Shown: piece after piece, positions 1 through 8,959 of the stretch
Numbering within the stretch: position 1 is the first letter of the stretch
Layout of the letters: every line of letters starts with the position of its first letter
From: Bacteroidota bacterium
Lineage (GTDB): Bacteria > Bacteroidota > Bacteroidia > AKYH767-A > OLB10
Reading direction: 5' to 3'
DNA length: 64,000 nt
Assembly (NCBI GenBank): GCA_016713925.1
Contig: JADJOH010000008.1
Coordinates: 868,001 to 932,000, forward strand
Position numbers and translations under genes: made by a program
Notes under the pieces: generated by a model
The model's database searches: none
What the model was told of the DNA's origin: nothing
The model's input: only the letters and a program-made list of their open reading frames with translations

Positions 1-1
1 A

Positions 2-3000
2 TTGTTATTCACGTTATTTTTTGGTCTTGAAACGGTGAATGCCCAGACCACCAAACCCGTAACCGGATTGTCGGATGAGCGGTCAATACCCATAGCTTTC
101 CGGAACGCAACGCTCGTAGTGGATGCGAAAACCGTGATCAAGGGTGCCACGCTATTGATTCGAAAGGACAAGATTATTGCTGCCGGTACAGGAGTCACTA
201 TCCCCGCTGATGCCGTGGTGTATGATTTGAAGGACCGGTATGTCTATCCTTCATTTATTGATCCGTTTACCGATTATGGGCAGCCGGAATCTAAACCACC
301 CACAAGAGCCAATCGCCGTGAACGCGGTGCGCAGGTGGAAAGTGCGACGCCGGGTGCCTATCACTGGAATCAGGCTATCCGTTCCGAAACTGAGGCGTAT
401 ATGTATTTTACAGTAGATGAAAAGCGGGCCATGGAACTGCGGAAGCTCGGTTTCGGTACTGCGTTGTCGTTACAGAAGGATGGGATTGCCAGAGGAACTG
501 CTGCATTGGTCCTCCTGGGAGAAGAGGAGGAGCGAGCCATGATTTTGAAAGACAAAGTAGCAAATGCGCTTTCCTTTAATAAGGGGTCTTCCACGCAAGA
601 TTATCCATCTTCCTTAATGGGTTCTATTGCATTGCTTCGTCAAACCTATCTGGATGCACAATGGTATGCGCAAACAACGAACAGGGAGATGGATATTTCT
701 CTCGCAGCATGGAATGCCAACAAGGGCTTGCCTCAGATTTTTGAAGTGGGTGATTATCGTTCTGCGCTTCGGGCGGATCGGATAGCCAAAGAATTTGGTG
801 TAAATTATATTTTGAAAGGCGGCGGAGATGAATACAAACGCGTGGAGGAAATACGTAAGACCGGTTCGGCATTTATTATCCCATTGAATTTTCCGAAGGC
901 ATATGATATTACCAATCCTTTCGATGCCCTGAACGTGAGTTTGGGAGAGATGCTTCATTGGGAGATGGCTCCTGCTAATGCCCTGATGCTTCAAAATGCA
1001 GGAGTGCGATTTGCCTTTACTACCGATGGATTGAAGGAGAAGAAGGAATTTTCTGCTGCATTACTCAAGACAATTAAATGCGGACTATCTAAAGAAGCAG
1101 CTTTGAATGCACTGACTACCGTTCCTGCCTCTCTCCTGGGTTGTGCCGATAAACTGGGTGCATTGCGTTCCGGCATGATTGCAAATTTTTTCATCTGTAC
1201 AAAGGATTATTTTGAAAAAGACAATGTCGTTCTGGAGAATTGGGTCGCGGGAAAACGCTACGTGATCAAAACATCCGATAGCATTGACATAAGAGGAAAC
1301 TACAGCTTGAAACTGGATACCTTGAACAACTGGAATCTTAAGGCAAGCGGTGATATGAATGCACCCGAATGGACGTTGCAACGTGATTCTACTAAAGTAA
1401 AAGTGGAAGCACAACTATTCAGTTCGCAATGGACTTTCCGATTTGAACCGGTGAAAGGCAAGGGCGCTTATCGTTTGAATGGAAGTTTGGATGCATCCTT
1501 CAATTCCATCTCCGGTCAGGCGCAGACACCCGATGGGAGATGGCTCCTCTGGACGGCCACAAAAACGGGTCCTGTCGAAGCAAAAAAAGATACAACGAAA
1601 AAGGATAGCCTCTTCGTTCTTCCACAAGTATGGTATCCGAATATGAGCTATGGCTGGAGGGGAAAAGAGAATTTCCCAAAGGCATCAACAGTATTAATCA
1701 GGAACGCTACCGTATGGACCTGTGAGGAGCAGGGTGTGTTGCAGAATACCGACGTCTTAATTCGTGATGGTAAAATAGCCATGATCGGAAAGGCTGCTGC
1801 TGAGGTAAGCAAGGATCTTTCCGCTGCTGAAATTATCGATGGTACAGGTATGCATTTAAGTCCGGGCATTATTGATGAGCATTCGCATATTGCCATCGAT
1901 GATGGCGTCAATGAAGGAACACAGTCGATCACTTCAGAAGTGCGTATAGGCGATGTCGTTAATTCTGATGATATCAATATCTATCGTCAGCTATCCGGAG
2001 GCGTTACTACCTCGCATTTGTTACACGGAAGTGCCAATGCTATAGGCGGACAATCTGCCTTGATTAAGTTACGATGGGGACATGCTGCCGAGGAGATGAA
2101 ATTTAAAGGTGCCGATGGATTTATAAAGTTTGCCCTGGGAGAAAATGTGAAGCAGTCCAACTGGGGCGATAATAACGTTAGCCGCTATCCGCAAACACGT
2201 ATGGGCGTGGAGCAGATTTATATGGATGGGTTTACTAGAGCGAGGGAATATGACAATGTCCATTCTAAATCGAAACCTGCCTCTGGAAAGAGTGTTTCAC
2301 CCATGCCCCGGAGAGATCTTGAGCTGGAAGCCCTGGCGGAGATCCTCAATAAAAAGCGCTTCATCACTTGCCATAGCTATCAGCAGGGAGAAATAAATAT
2401 GCTGATGCATGTGGCGGATACTTTTGGGTTTACCGTGAATACATTTACACATATCCTCGAAGGGTATAAAGTAGCGGACAAGATGAAACAACATGGTGCA
2501 GGCGGTTCATCCTTCGCGGATTGGTGGGCGTATAAGTATGAGGTGATTGAGGCCATTCCGTACAACGGTGCGTTGATACATAAAAATGGAGTCGTAACTG
2601 CATTTAATAGTGATGATGCAGAAATGGCGCGACGACTCAATCAGGAAGCAGCAAAAGCAGTGAAGTATGGAGGAGTCTCTCCGGAAGAAGCACTTAAATT
2701 CGTGACGCTGAACCCTGCTAAATTATTGCATGTAGATAAAAGTGTGGGAAGCATAAAGGTAGGGAAGGATGCGGACCTGGTCTTGTGGAATGGTCCGCCG
2801 CTCTCGGTGTATTCAAAGCCGGTCAAGACTTTTGTAGATGGTGTTTGCTATTATGATTTAAAGAAAGATCAGGAAGCACGTATAGCCATCGAAACAGAAC
2901 GTCAACGCCTCATCAAAAAGATGATGGATGAAAAATCATCCGGAGGCGCCATGCAGAAACCCACGGCTACGGTGCAGGAATTATATCATTGTAACGATAT

Positions 3001-3022
3001 GGAACATTTACCCCATGAATAG
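2..3022 (+). CDS. Secreted two-domain amidohydrolase, 5' end cut by window edge
   Basis: The frame is open to the first base, so the true start probably lies outside; the visible first residues look like the end of a signal peptide (…TVNAQ). Two amidohydrolase (imidazolonepropionase-like) folds follow each other. In the C-terminal one (about residues 565-980 as read here) the metal ligands are visible: GIIDEHSH (H626, H628), H791, H817 and the NSDD aspartate D871, followed by the usual family ending (LNPAKLL, GSIKVGKDADLVLW). The N-terminal fold (about 30-430) has the same layout but FIDPFTD where the HxH should be, so it probably lacks metal and is not catalytic. Predicted periplasmic or surface hydrolase of a cyclic amide or peptide-like substrate; the substrate is not predictable. 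It overlaps the next gene by 8 bases, suggesting translational coupling. Confidence 0.88.
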   Translation: MLFTLFFGLETVNAQTTKPVTGLSDERSIPIAFRNATLVVDAKTVIKGATLLIRKDKIIAAGTGVTIPADAVVYDLKDRYVYPSFIDPFTDYGQPESKPPTRANRRERGAQVESATPGAYHWNQAIRSETEAYMYFTVDEKRAMELRKLGFGTALSLQKDGIARGTAALVLLGEEEERAMILKDKVANALSFNKGSSTQDYPSSLMGSIALLRQTYLDAQWYAQTTNREMDISLAAWNANKGLPQIFEVGDYRSALRADRIAKEFGVNYILKGGGDEYKRVEEIRKTGSAFIIPLNFPKAYDITNPFDALNVSLGEMLHWEMAPANALMLQNAGVRFAFTTDGLKEKKEFSAALLKTIKCGLSKEAALNALTTVPASLLGCADKLGALRSGMIANFFICTKDYFEKDNVVLENWVAGKRYVIKTSDSIDIRGNYSLKLDTLNNWNLKASGDMNAPEWTLQRDSTKVKVEAQLFSSQWTFRFEPVKGKGAYRLNGSLDASFNSISGQAQTPDGRWLLWTATKTGPVEAKKDTTKKDSLFVLPQVWYPNMSYGWRGKENFPKASTVLIRNATVWTCEEQGVLQNTDVLIRDGKIAMIGKAAAEVSKDLSAAEIIDGTGMHLSPGIIDEHSHIAIDDGVNEGTQSITSEVRIGDVVNSDDINIYRQLSGGVTTSHLLHGSANAIGGQSALIKLRWGHAAEEMKFKGADGFIKFALGENVKQSNWGDNNVSRYPQTRMGVEQIYMDGFTRAREYDNVHSKSKPASGKSVSPMPRRDLELEALAEILNKKRFITCHSYQQGEINMLMHVADTFGFTVNTFTHILEGYKVADKMKQHGAGGSSFADWWAYKYEVIEAIPYNGALIHKNGVVTAFNSDDAEMARRLNQEAAKAVKYGGVSPEEALKFVTLNPAKLLHVDKSVGSIKVGKDADLVLWNGPPLSVYSKPVKTFVDGVCYYDLKKDQEARIAIETERQRLIKKMMDEKSSGGAMQKPTATVQELYHCNDMEHLPHE

Positions 3023-4322
3023 TATGAACAAGAAATTAATATTCTATTTACTCCTACTCGCCAACGTTAGTCTCTTCGCCCAGCGACCTGTTCCGGCGGA
3101 TAGCAGCAACACCCGCATCCTTCTCATGGGGGCTACTGCTCATATTGGTAACGGGCAAGTCATTGAGATGAGTGCGATAGGCATTGATAAAGGCAAGTTA
3201 AGTTTTGTAATGGATGGGAAAGGATTCAAGCCGGACCCCCGCTCCTTCGATACCATCATCTATGTGAACGGGAAACATGTTTATCCCGGCTTCATAGCCA
3301 TGAATACCAATCTCGGGTTAAGTGATCTGGAATTGGTACGTGCGACCAACGATTTCAGGGAGAGTGGAAGTATTAATCCAAGTGCACGCGCGCTCATTGC
3401 CTATAACACCGATTCAAGAGTGATTCCTACGGTGCGTGACAATGGAGTCCTTATGGCACAAGTGGCTCCGCAGGGAGGGTTGTTATCCGGAAGTTCCTCG
3501 GTAATGCAATTGGATGCCTGGAACTGGGAGGATGCTGTCATTAAAGCCGACGATGGGATCTGGGTAAACTGGCCTTCCATGCGGATTTTTAAGGCACCCT
3601 GGGCCGATTCGGAGGAGGAACAAAGGGAACGAAATGAAAAGGCTTTGCAGTCGCTCTATACATTGTTCAACGACGCCTCCGCTTACGCGAAATCAGTACC
3701 GGCAGTAAAGAACCGGCATCTGGAAGCGATGAAGGGATTGTTCGACAAGAGCATGACGTTGTATGTGCGCTGTGAATTTGCCCGGGAAATTTTGGAGGCG
3801 GTGAACTTTGCTGTAAAGTATAATCTTCGGATAGCCATAGCCGGTGGTGCAGATAGTTGGAGAGTTGCTGATGTATTGAAGCAACATAAAGTGCCTGTAA
3901 TAATCACCCGAACGCATGCCTTGCCACAGCGGGAGGATGAAGATGTTGATCTTCCCTATAAGCTGCCATATCTCCTGAAACAAGCAGGGGTAGATTTTGC
4001 CATTGCGGATGAAGGATTCTGGCAACAACGGAACCTGGGATTTCAGGCGGGCACTGCTGCAGGACATGGATTAACAAAGGAAGAAGCGTTGATGGCAGTT
4101 ACCAGTGCTCCGGCTCGTATTTTGGGAATTGATAAGCAATGCGGGACACTGGAAGATAATAAGGATGCTACATTATTTATCTCCGGTGGAGATGCACTTG
4201 ACATGACCGGCAATAAAGTGGAAATGGCTTTTATACAGGGGAGAAGGATTGATTTGGATAATTATCAAAAGGAATTGTATAGAAGATATCTGATGAAGTA
4301 TAAGCTCAGTGAAGAAAAGTGA
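3015..4322 (+). CDS. Secreted amidohydrolase-like protein without the HxH metal motif
   Basis: I choose the ATG at 3015 (or the one at 3024), inside the stop of the upstream gene, because the signal peptide MNKKLIFYLLLLANVSLFAQ starts there; the open frame reaches back to 2928. The protein (435 aa) has the composite beta-sandwich start and the family ending (TSAPARILGI … GTLEDNKDATLFISGG) of amidohydrolases, and resembles the N-terminal half of its neighbour. At the HxH position it reads GFIAMNTN (N97, N99), so both histidines are asparagines and a canonical binuclear site cannot form. Inference: a degenerate partner of the upstream enzyme, perhaps forming a heteromer with it. Paired genes of this kind (one active, one inactive chain) are common in Bacteroidota. 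Confidence 0.85.
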   Translation: MNSMNKKLIFYLLLLANVSLFAQRPVPADSSNTRILLMGATAHIGNGQVIEMSAIGIDKGKLSFVMDGKGFKPDPRSFDTIIYVNGKHVYPGFIAMNTNLGLSDLELVRATNDFRESGSINPSARALIAYNTDSRVIPTVRDNGVLMAQVAPQGGLLSGSSSVMQLDAWNWEDAVIKADDGIWVNWPSMRIFKAPWADSEEEQRERNEKALQSLYTLFNDASAYAKSVPAVKNRHLEAMKGLFDKSMTLYVRCEFAREILEAVNFAVKYNLRIAIAGGADSWRVADVLKQHKVPVIITRTHALPQREDEDVDLPYKLPYLLKQAGVDFAIADEGFWQQRNLGFQAGTAAGHGLTKEEALMAVTSAPARILGIDKQCGTLEDNKDATLFISGGDALDMTGNKVEMAFIQGRRIDLDNYQKELYRRYLMKYKLSEEK

Positions 4323-4364
4323 TTGGAGTTTGCTACAGGCGGGTATCATCAAAAGCAGTATATA

Positions 4365-4400
4365 TAAAAGCGGGATCTCTTTTTGAAGATCCCGTTTTAT
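4365..4400. terminator. Bidirectional rho-independent terminator
   Basis: Perfect 8 bp stem CGGGATCT/AGATCCCG (4371-4378 with 4387-4394), loop CTTTTTGA, with A-rich sequence on the left and TTTTATTT on the right. It sits between the + amidohydrolase gene and the convergent regulator gene and can serve both. Confidence 0.85.
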
Positions 4401-4706
4401 TTAAGGTTGTGGTTTTAAATAATCCTGTAAGGCCTTCACGTATTTTTCAAAGGCTTTACGACCATTGTCGGTGATGTTACATTTTGTTAGCGGATAATTA
4501 TCGCGAAAAGATTTTTTTACTTCAATGTATCCTGCCTCTGTCAGCTTATTGATCTGCACACTCAGGTTACCGGCAGTAGCGCCTGTCTTCTCCCGAATAT
4601 AAGTGAATTCCGCCTCCTTCACATGCATCAGCAGTGACACCACCGACAAGCGTAGTTGCTGATGCAGGAGAGGATCCAGTTCACTAAACATTGCTTTATT
4701 GCTCAT
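4401..4706 (-). CDS. Winged-helix transcriptional regulator (MarR/ArsR-like)
   Basis: A 101 aa one-domain regulator. Residues about 12-85 form a winged helix: LRLSVVSLLMHVKEAEF, then the recognition region TGATAGNLSVQINKLTEAGYIEV, then the wing (KSFRDNYPLTKCNITDNGRKAFEKY). This is the family often annotated as winged-helix DNA-binding domain (PF13601-like). The ATG overlaps the TGA of the upstream membrane-protein gene (ATGA, 4703-4706), so the two are translationally coupled. This regulator/small membrane protein pairing is frequent in Bacteroidota, but its target is unknown; self-regulation of the pair is the simplest guess. No ligand-binding domain is present. Confidence 0.85.
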   Translation of the reverse strand: MSNKAMFSELDPLLHQQLRLSVVSLLMHVKEAEFTYIREKTGATAGNLSVQINKLTEAGYIEVKKSFRDNYPLTKCNITDNGRKAFEKYVKALQDYLKPQP

Positions 4707-5308
4707 GCCAATACAGCCGTACTGTTTTGAATCGCTTTGTTGTAACGACTACCAAGAATATAACCCGGGATAATATAGCCGAGCAACACAGCCAACGCAA
4801 GCAGCAGAAGTTGGGTCTCGAATCCGACAAAGAAGGCGGCAATGGTCAATGCCCAGTTAATAATTCCACCCACCTGCAGCGGACGGAAGTTGATAACGCC
4901 ACCACTGATAAATAACCAGAATCCGTACACCATCATTACCATCGGATACGTGTACAATTGCAACTTCGACATAAATCCAAGTACAATGAAGAGAGATACC
5001 AGGAAAGCAATCAACACATATTTCATGAAATCATCAATTTGTGTTTTTACTTTTTGTTGTTTCTCTTCACGCATACCTTTGAAAACACTGATTACTCCGC
5101 CCAACGGCATCAGCATCCAGGCAAGGTAGGGCTGGTCAAAGCCAGTTTGCAATAATATATAATGGATAGCACTGGCGAAGAATACCAACCATCCCCAGAG
5201 CAAGAACCAGGAACCATTGTCGCGTAAATCCTGTTTGGTGGATTCAATCATTGAACGGATAATGGCGAGACTCTCTTCGCTCGTCATGTTTGATTTTTCG
5301 TTTTTCAT
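4703..5308 (-). CDS. Multi-pass membrane protein of unknown function, coupled to the regulator
   Basis: A 201 aa protein with a short charged N-terminus (SLAIIRSMIESTKQDLRDNG) followed by about five or six hydrophobic helices (around residues 32-50, 60-75, 92-112, 118-135, 145-160 and 165-185). The helix start may be at 5308 or at the internal ATG 5287 (MTSEESL), which begins just before the conserved part. It shares the ATGA junction with the downstream regulator gene. I do not recognise a catalytic motif; the pair is known only as a recurring regulator/membrane-protein cassette. Confidence 0.78.
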   Translation of the reverse strand: MKNEKSNMTSEESLAIIRSMIESTKQDLRDNGSWFLLWGWLVFFASAIHYILLQTGFDQPYLAWMLMPLGGVISVFKGMREEKQQKVKTQIDDFMKYVLIAFLVSLFIVLGFMSKLQLYTYPMVMMVYGFWLFISGGVINFRPLQVGGIINWALTIAAFFVGFETQLLLLALAVLLGYIIPGYILGSRYNKAIQNSTAVLA

Positions 5309-5451
5309 GGGTACAGTTGTTTATACTTGGATGTACATTGATATACGTGGGGATACTTTGATATACGTTGATATTTGTTGAGGTGCGTAGGAATACTTTG
5401 GAAAGGTTAGGGGATGTGGAAGGAGGTGTAGACAGAGCGGTTAAACGATTA
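5309..5451. other. Intergenic stretch with short GATATACGT-type direct repeats
   Basis: Between about 5335 and 5400 the words TTGATATACGT, GGATACTTTG and TTGATAT recur imperfectly. No gene, stem-loop terminator or -7 motif was seen here. Confidence 0.5.
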
Positions 5452-6123
5452 CTATTTGCTTTTTTCGAGATCGGCAAGGAGTTGTTTGGCTCTGTCCAGG
5501 CCCCAGGAAGGCCAGGCGGGATCATCGTGTTTATCGTTGGCGTATTTAGCAATGGCTGTATTTAGATATTCCTTTGCTTTCTTTTTTCCGCCACCTGATT
5601 CTTCCGGCATATAGGTGAGGGATTCGCCAAGGACTAACCATACGCGCGGGTTTTCTGCGTTTAACTTCTTCGCTTTTTCATATTCTGTCATCACCGCGGG
5701 TCCGAGTTTTTCTCCGAGTGCGGGATTCACTTTAATGCGCATTCCATTGATCATCGCTTGTAACAACACGATCTCTGATTCATCTTTTTGCAGGGAGTCG
5801 GCACGCTTAATGTAGTAAGCGGCTTTGTCAAGCATTTTGTTAGCCATTGCGGTATCCTTTTTATTCACACCAATTACCGCATTGTAAAAAGCAGCATGGT
5901 ATTGTGAAATCCAATCGGTGACTGTTGCATTGGCCACCATTTCGATGCCTCTCAGAATAACTTCTTTCGAATCGCCTTGACTAGAATCAATCTCCGCCAT
6001 GTACTTCAGTAAGAAGCGACGGGTCTTTTCTTTAGGTTGAGTTTTGGCCGGTTGAGCGTTTACCTGGCTTGCGCAGAGGAGCAGCAACCAGGAGAAGAGT
6101 AGAGATAGAAGTAGTTTTTTCAT
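5452..6123 (-). CDS. Secreted TPR-like protein
   Basis: A 223 aa protein with a clear signal peptide (MKKLLLSLLFSWLLLLCASQVNAQ). The mature part is helical, with helix pairs resembling tetratricopeptide repeats: YNAVIGVNKKDTAMANKMLD, then AAYYIKRADSLQKDESEIVLL, then NAENPRVWLVLGESLTYMP and AKEYLNTAIAKY. No enzymatic motif was seen. Likely a periplasmic scaffold protein. It stands alone on the minus strand, with a TACATTTG motif 20 bases upstream of the ATG. Confidence 0.78.
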   Translation of the reverse strand: MKKLLLSLLFSWLLLLCASQVNAQPAKTQPKEKTRRFLLKYMAEIDSSQGDSKEVILRGIEMVANATVTDWISQYHAAFYNAVIGVNKKDTAMANKMLDKAAYYIKRADSLQKDESEIVLLQAMINGMRIKVNPALGEKLGPAVMTEYEKAKKLNAENPRVWLVLGESLTYMPEESGGGKKKAKEYLNTAIAKYANDKHDDPAWPSWGLDRAKQLLADLEKSK

Positions 6124-6142
6124 GTTTTTTAGAAGTATAAGG

Positions 6143-6150
6143 CAAATGTA
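6143..6150 (-). promoter_or_regulatory. Candidate -7 element (TACATTTG) of the TPR-like gene
   Basis: The minus strand reads TACATTTG, matching the Bacteroidota -7 consensus TAnnTTTG, about 20 bases before the start at 6123. No convincing -33 TTTG was found at the usual spacing. Confidence 0.4.
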
Positions 6151-6346
6151 AAGTAGTTTATAGTATAAACCTATTTATAATTTATTATTTCATTTAAAGT
6201 GTTGATTATTAATATTTAAATTTCTAATTCAGATCCAAGTTTGTTGAAGATTTGGGCAATTCGTACTTATTTATTCTTGAAATGAATTTTGTGAAAGGTC
6301 TTGCTAGTCATTGTGATGGGCCGCGCATCATGTTCCTTAAAGTTAG

Positions 6347-6369
6347 GACAGATCGCGACCTATCATTAC
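6347..6369. repeat. Diverged copy of the TCGCGA-centred palindrome
   Basis: It reads GACAGATCGCGACCTATC then ATTAC and matches the perfect palindrome at 8912-8935 plus its right flank in 21 of 23 positions. Both copies lie outside genes (this one 73 bases upstream of the start at 6442). Confidence 0.6.
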
Positions 6370-6441
6370 TTTAACCACTTAAAAATTTCAGGAAATCTAA
6401 ATTCCTATCTTTATACTATAGAATTAAACATCCATCAGTTC

Positions 6442-7980
6442 ATGATCCGTAGAATCTTTTTTCTTTTCCTTTTCATCCGATTCTGTTTTTCCGATGTACA
6501 GGCGCAGTTTACTGATAGATATTGGGCTTTCGGTGATAGTGCTGCCATAGATTTTAAAAATTTGATTAATCCACAACCAACCTATAGTGTTTTACAATCT
6601 AGGGGTACTTGCGCAAGTATTTGTGATAGCAATGGAGATCTTCTATTTTATTGTGGAACTCCTTATGTTTACCAATGGAGGTTACCAACATTTAATTATA
6701 CCTATGGCTACGTTGTAAATAAGGCACATCAATTAATGGATAAAGGTGATTCAATTGTTGGTACTCTCTGGTATCAAGAAATGGTAATAGTACCGGATCC
6801 TACTAATATTAATCGCTTCTATGTTTTTTGTGCTGGTGTAACGAGTGTCACACCAGGTCTATATTATTCAATTATTGATTTATCATTTAATGGTGGATTA
6901 GGAAAAGTAATACTGAAGAATGTTCAGTTAAGAACTGATCAAATCTGTGATGGAATAACAGCAGTTCGTCATGGAAATGGACGCGATTGGTGGGTTATTG
7001 CCAGAAGTTGGGATTTTGCCCCAAAAAATGACATTACTGCTTATTTAGTTAGTCCAACAGGTGTTGCAGCTAATCCAACACAAAATATCGGAATTCTTGC
7101 AACTGCAGAAGGTACATACAGGTTAAAATTTAACTCTGGAGGGAATCATTTATACAATGTAGCCTCAAGAGGTATAGTTGAGCGATTTGATTTTGATCGG
7201 TGCAATGGAATTTTTTTGAACCAAATTACTTATAATAATTTAGGAAGCCCCTTACAATGGTGCTGGGGTTTTGAAATATCACCCAATGAAAGCAAATTGT
7301 ATATTTCTCAGATATATCAAACGTTTAATCAGGATACAGGATACCTGTATCAATTTGATTTAAATGCAACAAATTTTCTGGCCAGCGCAGAAACATTGGC
7401 AACATTTTTAGCTCCTGATCTCCCAGGTTTATTGGAGATTGGTCCAGATGGCAAAATATACCATAGTGTTACTTGGGCCGGTCCTGATTCCTGTTTTGAT
7501 TATCTATATTGTTACGGAACTGTTAATACAACTAATTCTAACCTATCAGTAATTAATTACCCGGATAGCGCAGGCATTGCATGTGATTACCAACCATTTT
7601 CATTTTATCTTGGTGGACATAAGGCCTATACTGGCCTTCCCAACAACCACAACTATGAATTAGACACCTTACATGGTAGCCCATGCGATACACTCACTGC
7701 TGTAGGGCTACCAAACTTATTCCATAAAAACAAAGAGTTGAAACTTTATTATGATAAATCCTGGCAAACGGTTTTTACTAACGCAGAAGATTTACAAGGA
7801 AGACAAGCCACATTAGAGTTTTATAATATTAACGGGCAGATAATTGATCGCATTTCTTCCGGAACAGATGGAAGTTATTTTAGCAACAGTAGTTCATTTT
7901 CGTCCCAACCTGATGGTGTGTACATTGTTCGGTTAAGTACCGAGAAGGAAGTTTTAACAGGGAGATTTGTTAAATGGTAG
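6442..7980 (+). CDS. T9SS-exported beta-propeller-like surface protein
   Basis: The ATG at 6442 is chosen because it opens a signal peptide (MIRRIFFLFLFIRFCFSDVQAQ); the open frame goes back to 6301 but that part has no protein character. The mature protein (512 aa in total) carries repeated segments such as DICDGITAVRHGNGRDWWVI-like and FEISPNESKLYIS, typical of a six- or seven-bladed propeller family common in Bacteroidota. The end (LEFYNINGQIIDRI … GVYIVRLSTEKEVLTGRFVKW) is a T9SS type A sorting domain, so the protein should be exported and anchored on the surface. Its base composition is AT-richer than the 0-6 kb genes. Molecular role unknown. Confidence 0.82.
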   Translation: MIRRIFFLFLFIRFCFSDVQAQFTDRYWAFGDSAAIDFKNLINPQPTYSVLQSRGTCASICDSNGDLLFYCGTPYVYQWRLPTFNYTYGYVVNKAHQLMDKGDSIVGTLWYQEMVIVPDPTNINRFYVFCAGVTSVTPGLYYSIIDLSFNGGLGKVILKNVQLRTDQICDGITAVRHGNGRDWWVIARSWDFAPKNDITAYLVSPTGVAANPTQNIGILATAEGTYRLKFNSGGNHLYNVASRGIVERFDFDRCNGIFLNQITYNNLGSPLQWCWGFEISPNESKLYISQIYQTFNQDTGYLYQFDLNATNFLASAETLATFLAPDLPGLLEIGPDGKIYHSVTWAGPDSCFDYLYCYGTVNTTNSNLSVINYPDSAGIACDYQPFSFYLGGHKAYTGLPNNHNYELDTLHGSPCDTLTAVGLPNLFHKNKELKLYYDKSWQTVFTNAEDLQGRQATLEFYNINGQIIDRISSGTDGSYFSNSSSFSSQPDGVYIVRLSTEKEVLTGRFVKW

Positions 7981-8129
7981 CGACAACTTATACCCCAAAC
8001 TGATTACAGAAATTGATAAACCCAATAGCAGAAAGCATGTAGCAAGATTGCGTGTGGACGGTCTACTTTTGTTGCAATATTATAAAGAGAAGCAGCTTAT
8101 TAAGTATCCGCTAAGCAACGTAAAATTTT

Positions 8130-8465
8130 TTATAAATCAATTTTTTTAATCTTAACTATTGTATCAGGAAGAAACGTTTCTTTAATTATCCAAACGATGT
8201 TGAAGTCAATTCCAAAATAATCATGAATTATTCTATTCCGAAATCCCCGGATTTTATGCCCGTTTATATTCGGGTGCGCTTCTTTAAATTCATCCGGTAG
8301 CCGATTTGCCGCTTCTCCGATGATTTCAAAATTCCTACTGACAGCATCAACCGTTTTGGAGTCATTCACAAACTCTTCAAAAGAAATTCCATCAGTATAT
8401 TTTATAATTTTCTGTCCACTTTCAAGAATATCTTGAACTAACAATTTAGGCGACCTCTTAGACAT
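8130..8465 (-). CDS. hepT: HepT-like HEPN ribonuclease toxin (DUF86)
   Basis: A 111 aa all-helical HEPN protein. The catalytic motif RX4HXY is intact: R76, H81 and Y83 in RNRIIHDYFGID. In studied HepT/MntA systems this motif cuts RNA, and the tyrosine is AMPylated by the partner to switch the toxin off. The start overlaps the end of the upstream nucleotidyltransferase gene by 8 bases, the usual antitoxin-first order. Toxin activity here is inferred from family and context. Confidence 0.88.
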   Translation of the reverse strand: MSKRSPKLLVQDILESGQKIIKYTDGISFEEFVNDSKTVDAVSRNFEIIGEAANRLPDEFKEAHPNINGHKIRGFRNRIIHDYFGIDFNIVWIIKETFLPDTIVKIKKIDL

Positions 8466-8751
8466 AAATTATTTCTCGTTCAATTTCTTCAAAATACTTT
8501 GCTTTGATTCCGTTTTTAGACACTAAATCAACTTTCCTTTTGATTTGGTCTTCAAGATAGTCTGCTAAATCGATAAATTCAATTCCAATGGGTTTCGAGA
8601 AGTCGACTACAATATCTACATCGCTGGTTGTCGGGGAGAAATCATCGCGAACAATTGAACCAAAGAGTCCAATAGAGGAGACATTGTACTTGTCAACTAA
8701 TTGAGGTTTGATTCGCCGGATCGCTTCGATAACAGTATTTCTTACAGACAT
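8458..8751 (-). CDS. mntA: MntA-like nucleotidyltransferase antitoxin
   Basis: A 97 aa minimal nucleotidyltransferase. The active site GLFGSIVRDDF … SDVDIVVDF (GS at 31-32, DVD at 44-46) is complete, so it should bind ATP-Mg. In the family it neutralises HepT by adding AMP to the HEPN tyrosine. It lies upstream of hepT with an 8-base overlap. A TAAATTTG motif ends 5 bases before the ATG, suggesting a very short leader for the operon. Confidence 0.88.
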   Translation of the reverse strand: MSVRNTVIEAIRRIKPQLVDKYNVSSIGLFGSIVRDDFSPTTSDVDIVVDFSKPIGIEFIDLADYLEDQIKRKVDLVSKNGIKAKYFEEIEREIIYV

Positions 8752-8755
8752 ATAG

Positions 8756-8763
8756 CAAATTTA
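8756..8763 (-). promoter_or_regulatory. Candidate -7 element (TAAATTTG) of the mntA-hepT pair
   Basis: The minus strand matches TAnnTTTG four bases before the ATG at 8751. If used, the transcript would be nearly leaderless. No -33 box is evident. Confidence 0.4.
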
Positions 8764-8911
8764 ATGAAATTTATTTGATGAATCTCCGAACTCTAAGCTT
8801 AGGGAGGTTATTTTGTACCGCTCAACAAGAACCGTATGACTCCCTGACCCGATCACCTCTGCATATCATCTCCCCCTTATCTCATCTACCCAGGGCCTGG
8901 TCTTGGAGGTC

Positions 8912-8935
8912 AATGACAGGTCGCGACCTGTCATT
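8912..8935. repeat. Perfect 24 bp palindrome, REP-like
   Basis: A perfect inverted repeat with arms AATGACAGGTCG and CGACCTGTCATT. It lies in the 190-base gap between mntA and the tryptophan dioxygenase stop. A close copy lies at 6347-6369. Candidate REP-type element or protein-binding site; there is no T-tract, so it is not a standard terminator. Confidence 0.75.
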
Positions 8936-8959
8936 ACATGGGGGGCCTGTCATAACAGA

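Noticed and set aside
5335..5400. GATATACGT repeats as a regulator binding site
   Set aside because: The repeats are imperfect, irregular and downstream of a gene start; the evidence is too weak to call an operator.
7967..8149. 60 aa + strand ORF after the T9SS gene
   Set aside because: TTG start overlapping the upstream stop and no family or promoter; it also runs into the end of hepT. Possibly a remnant, not supportable as a gene.
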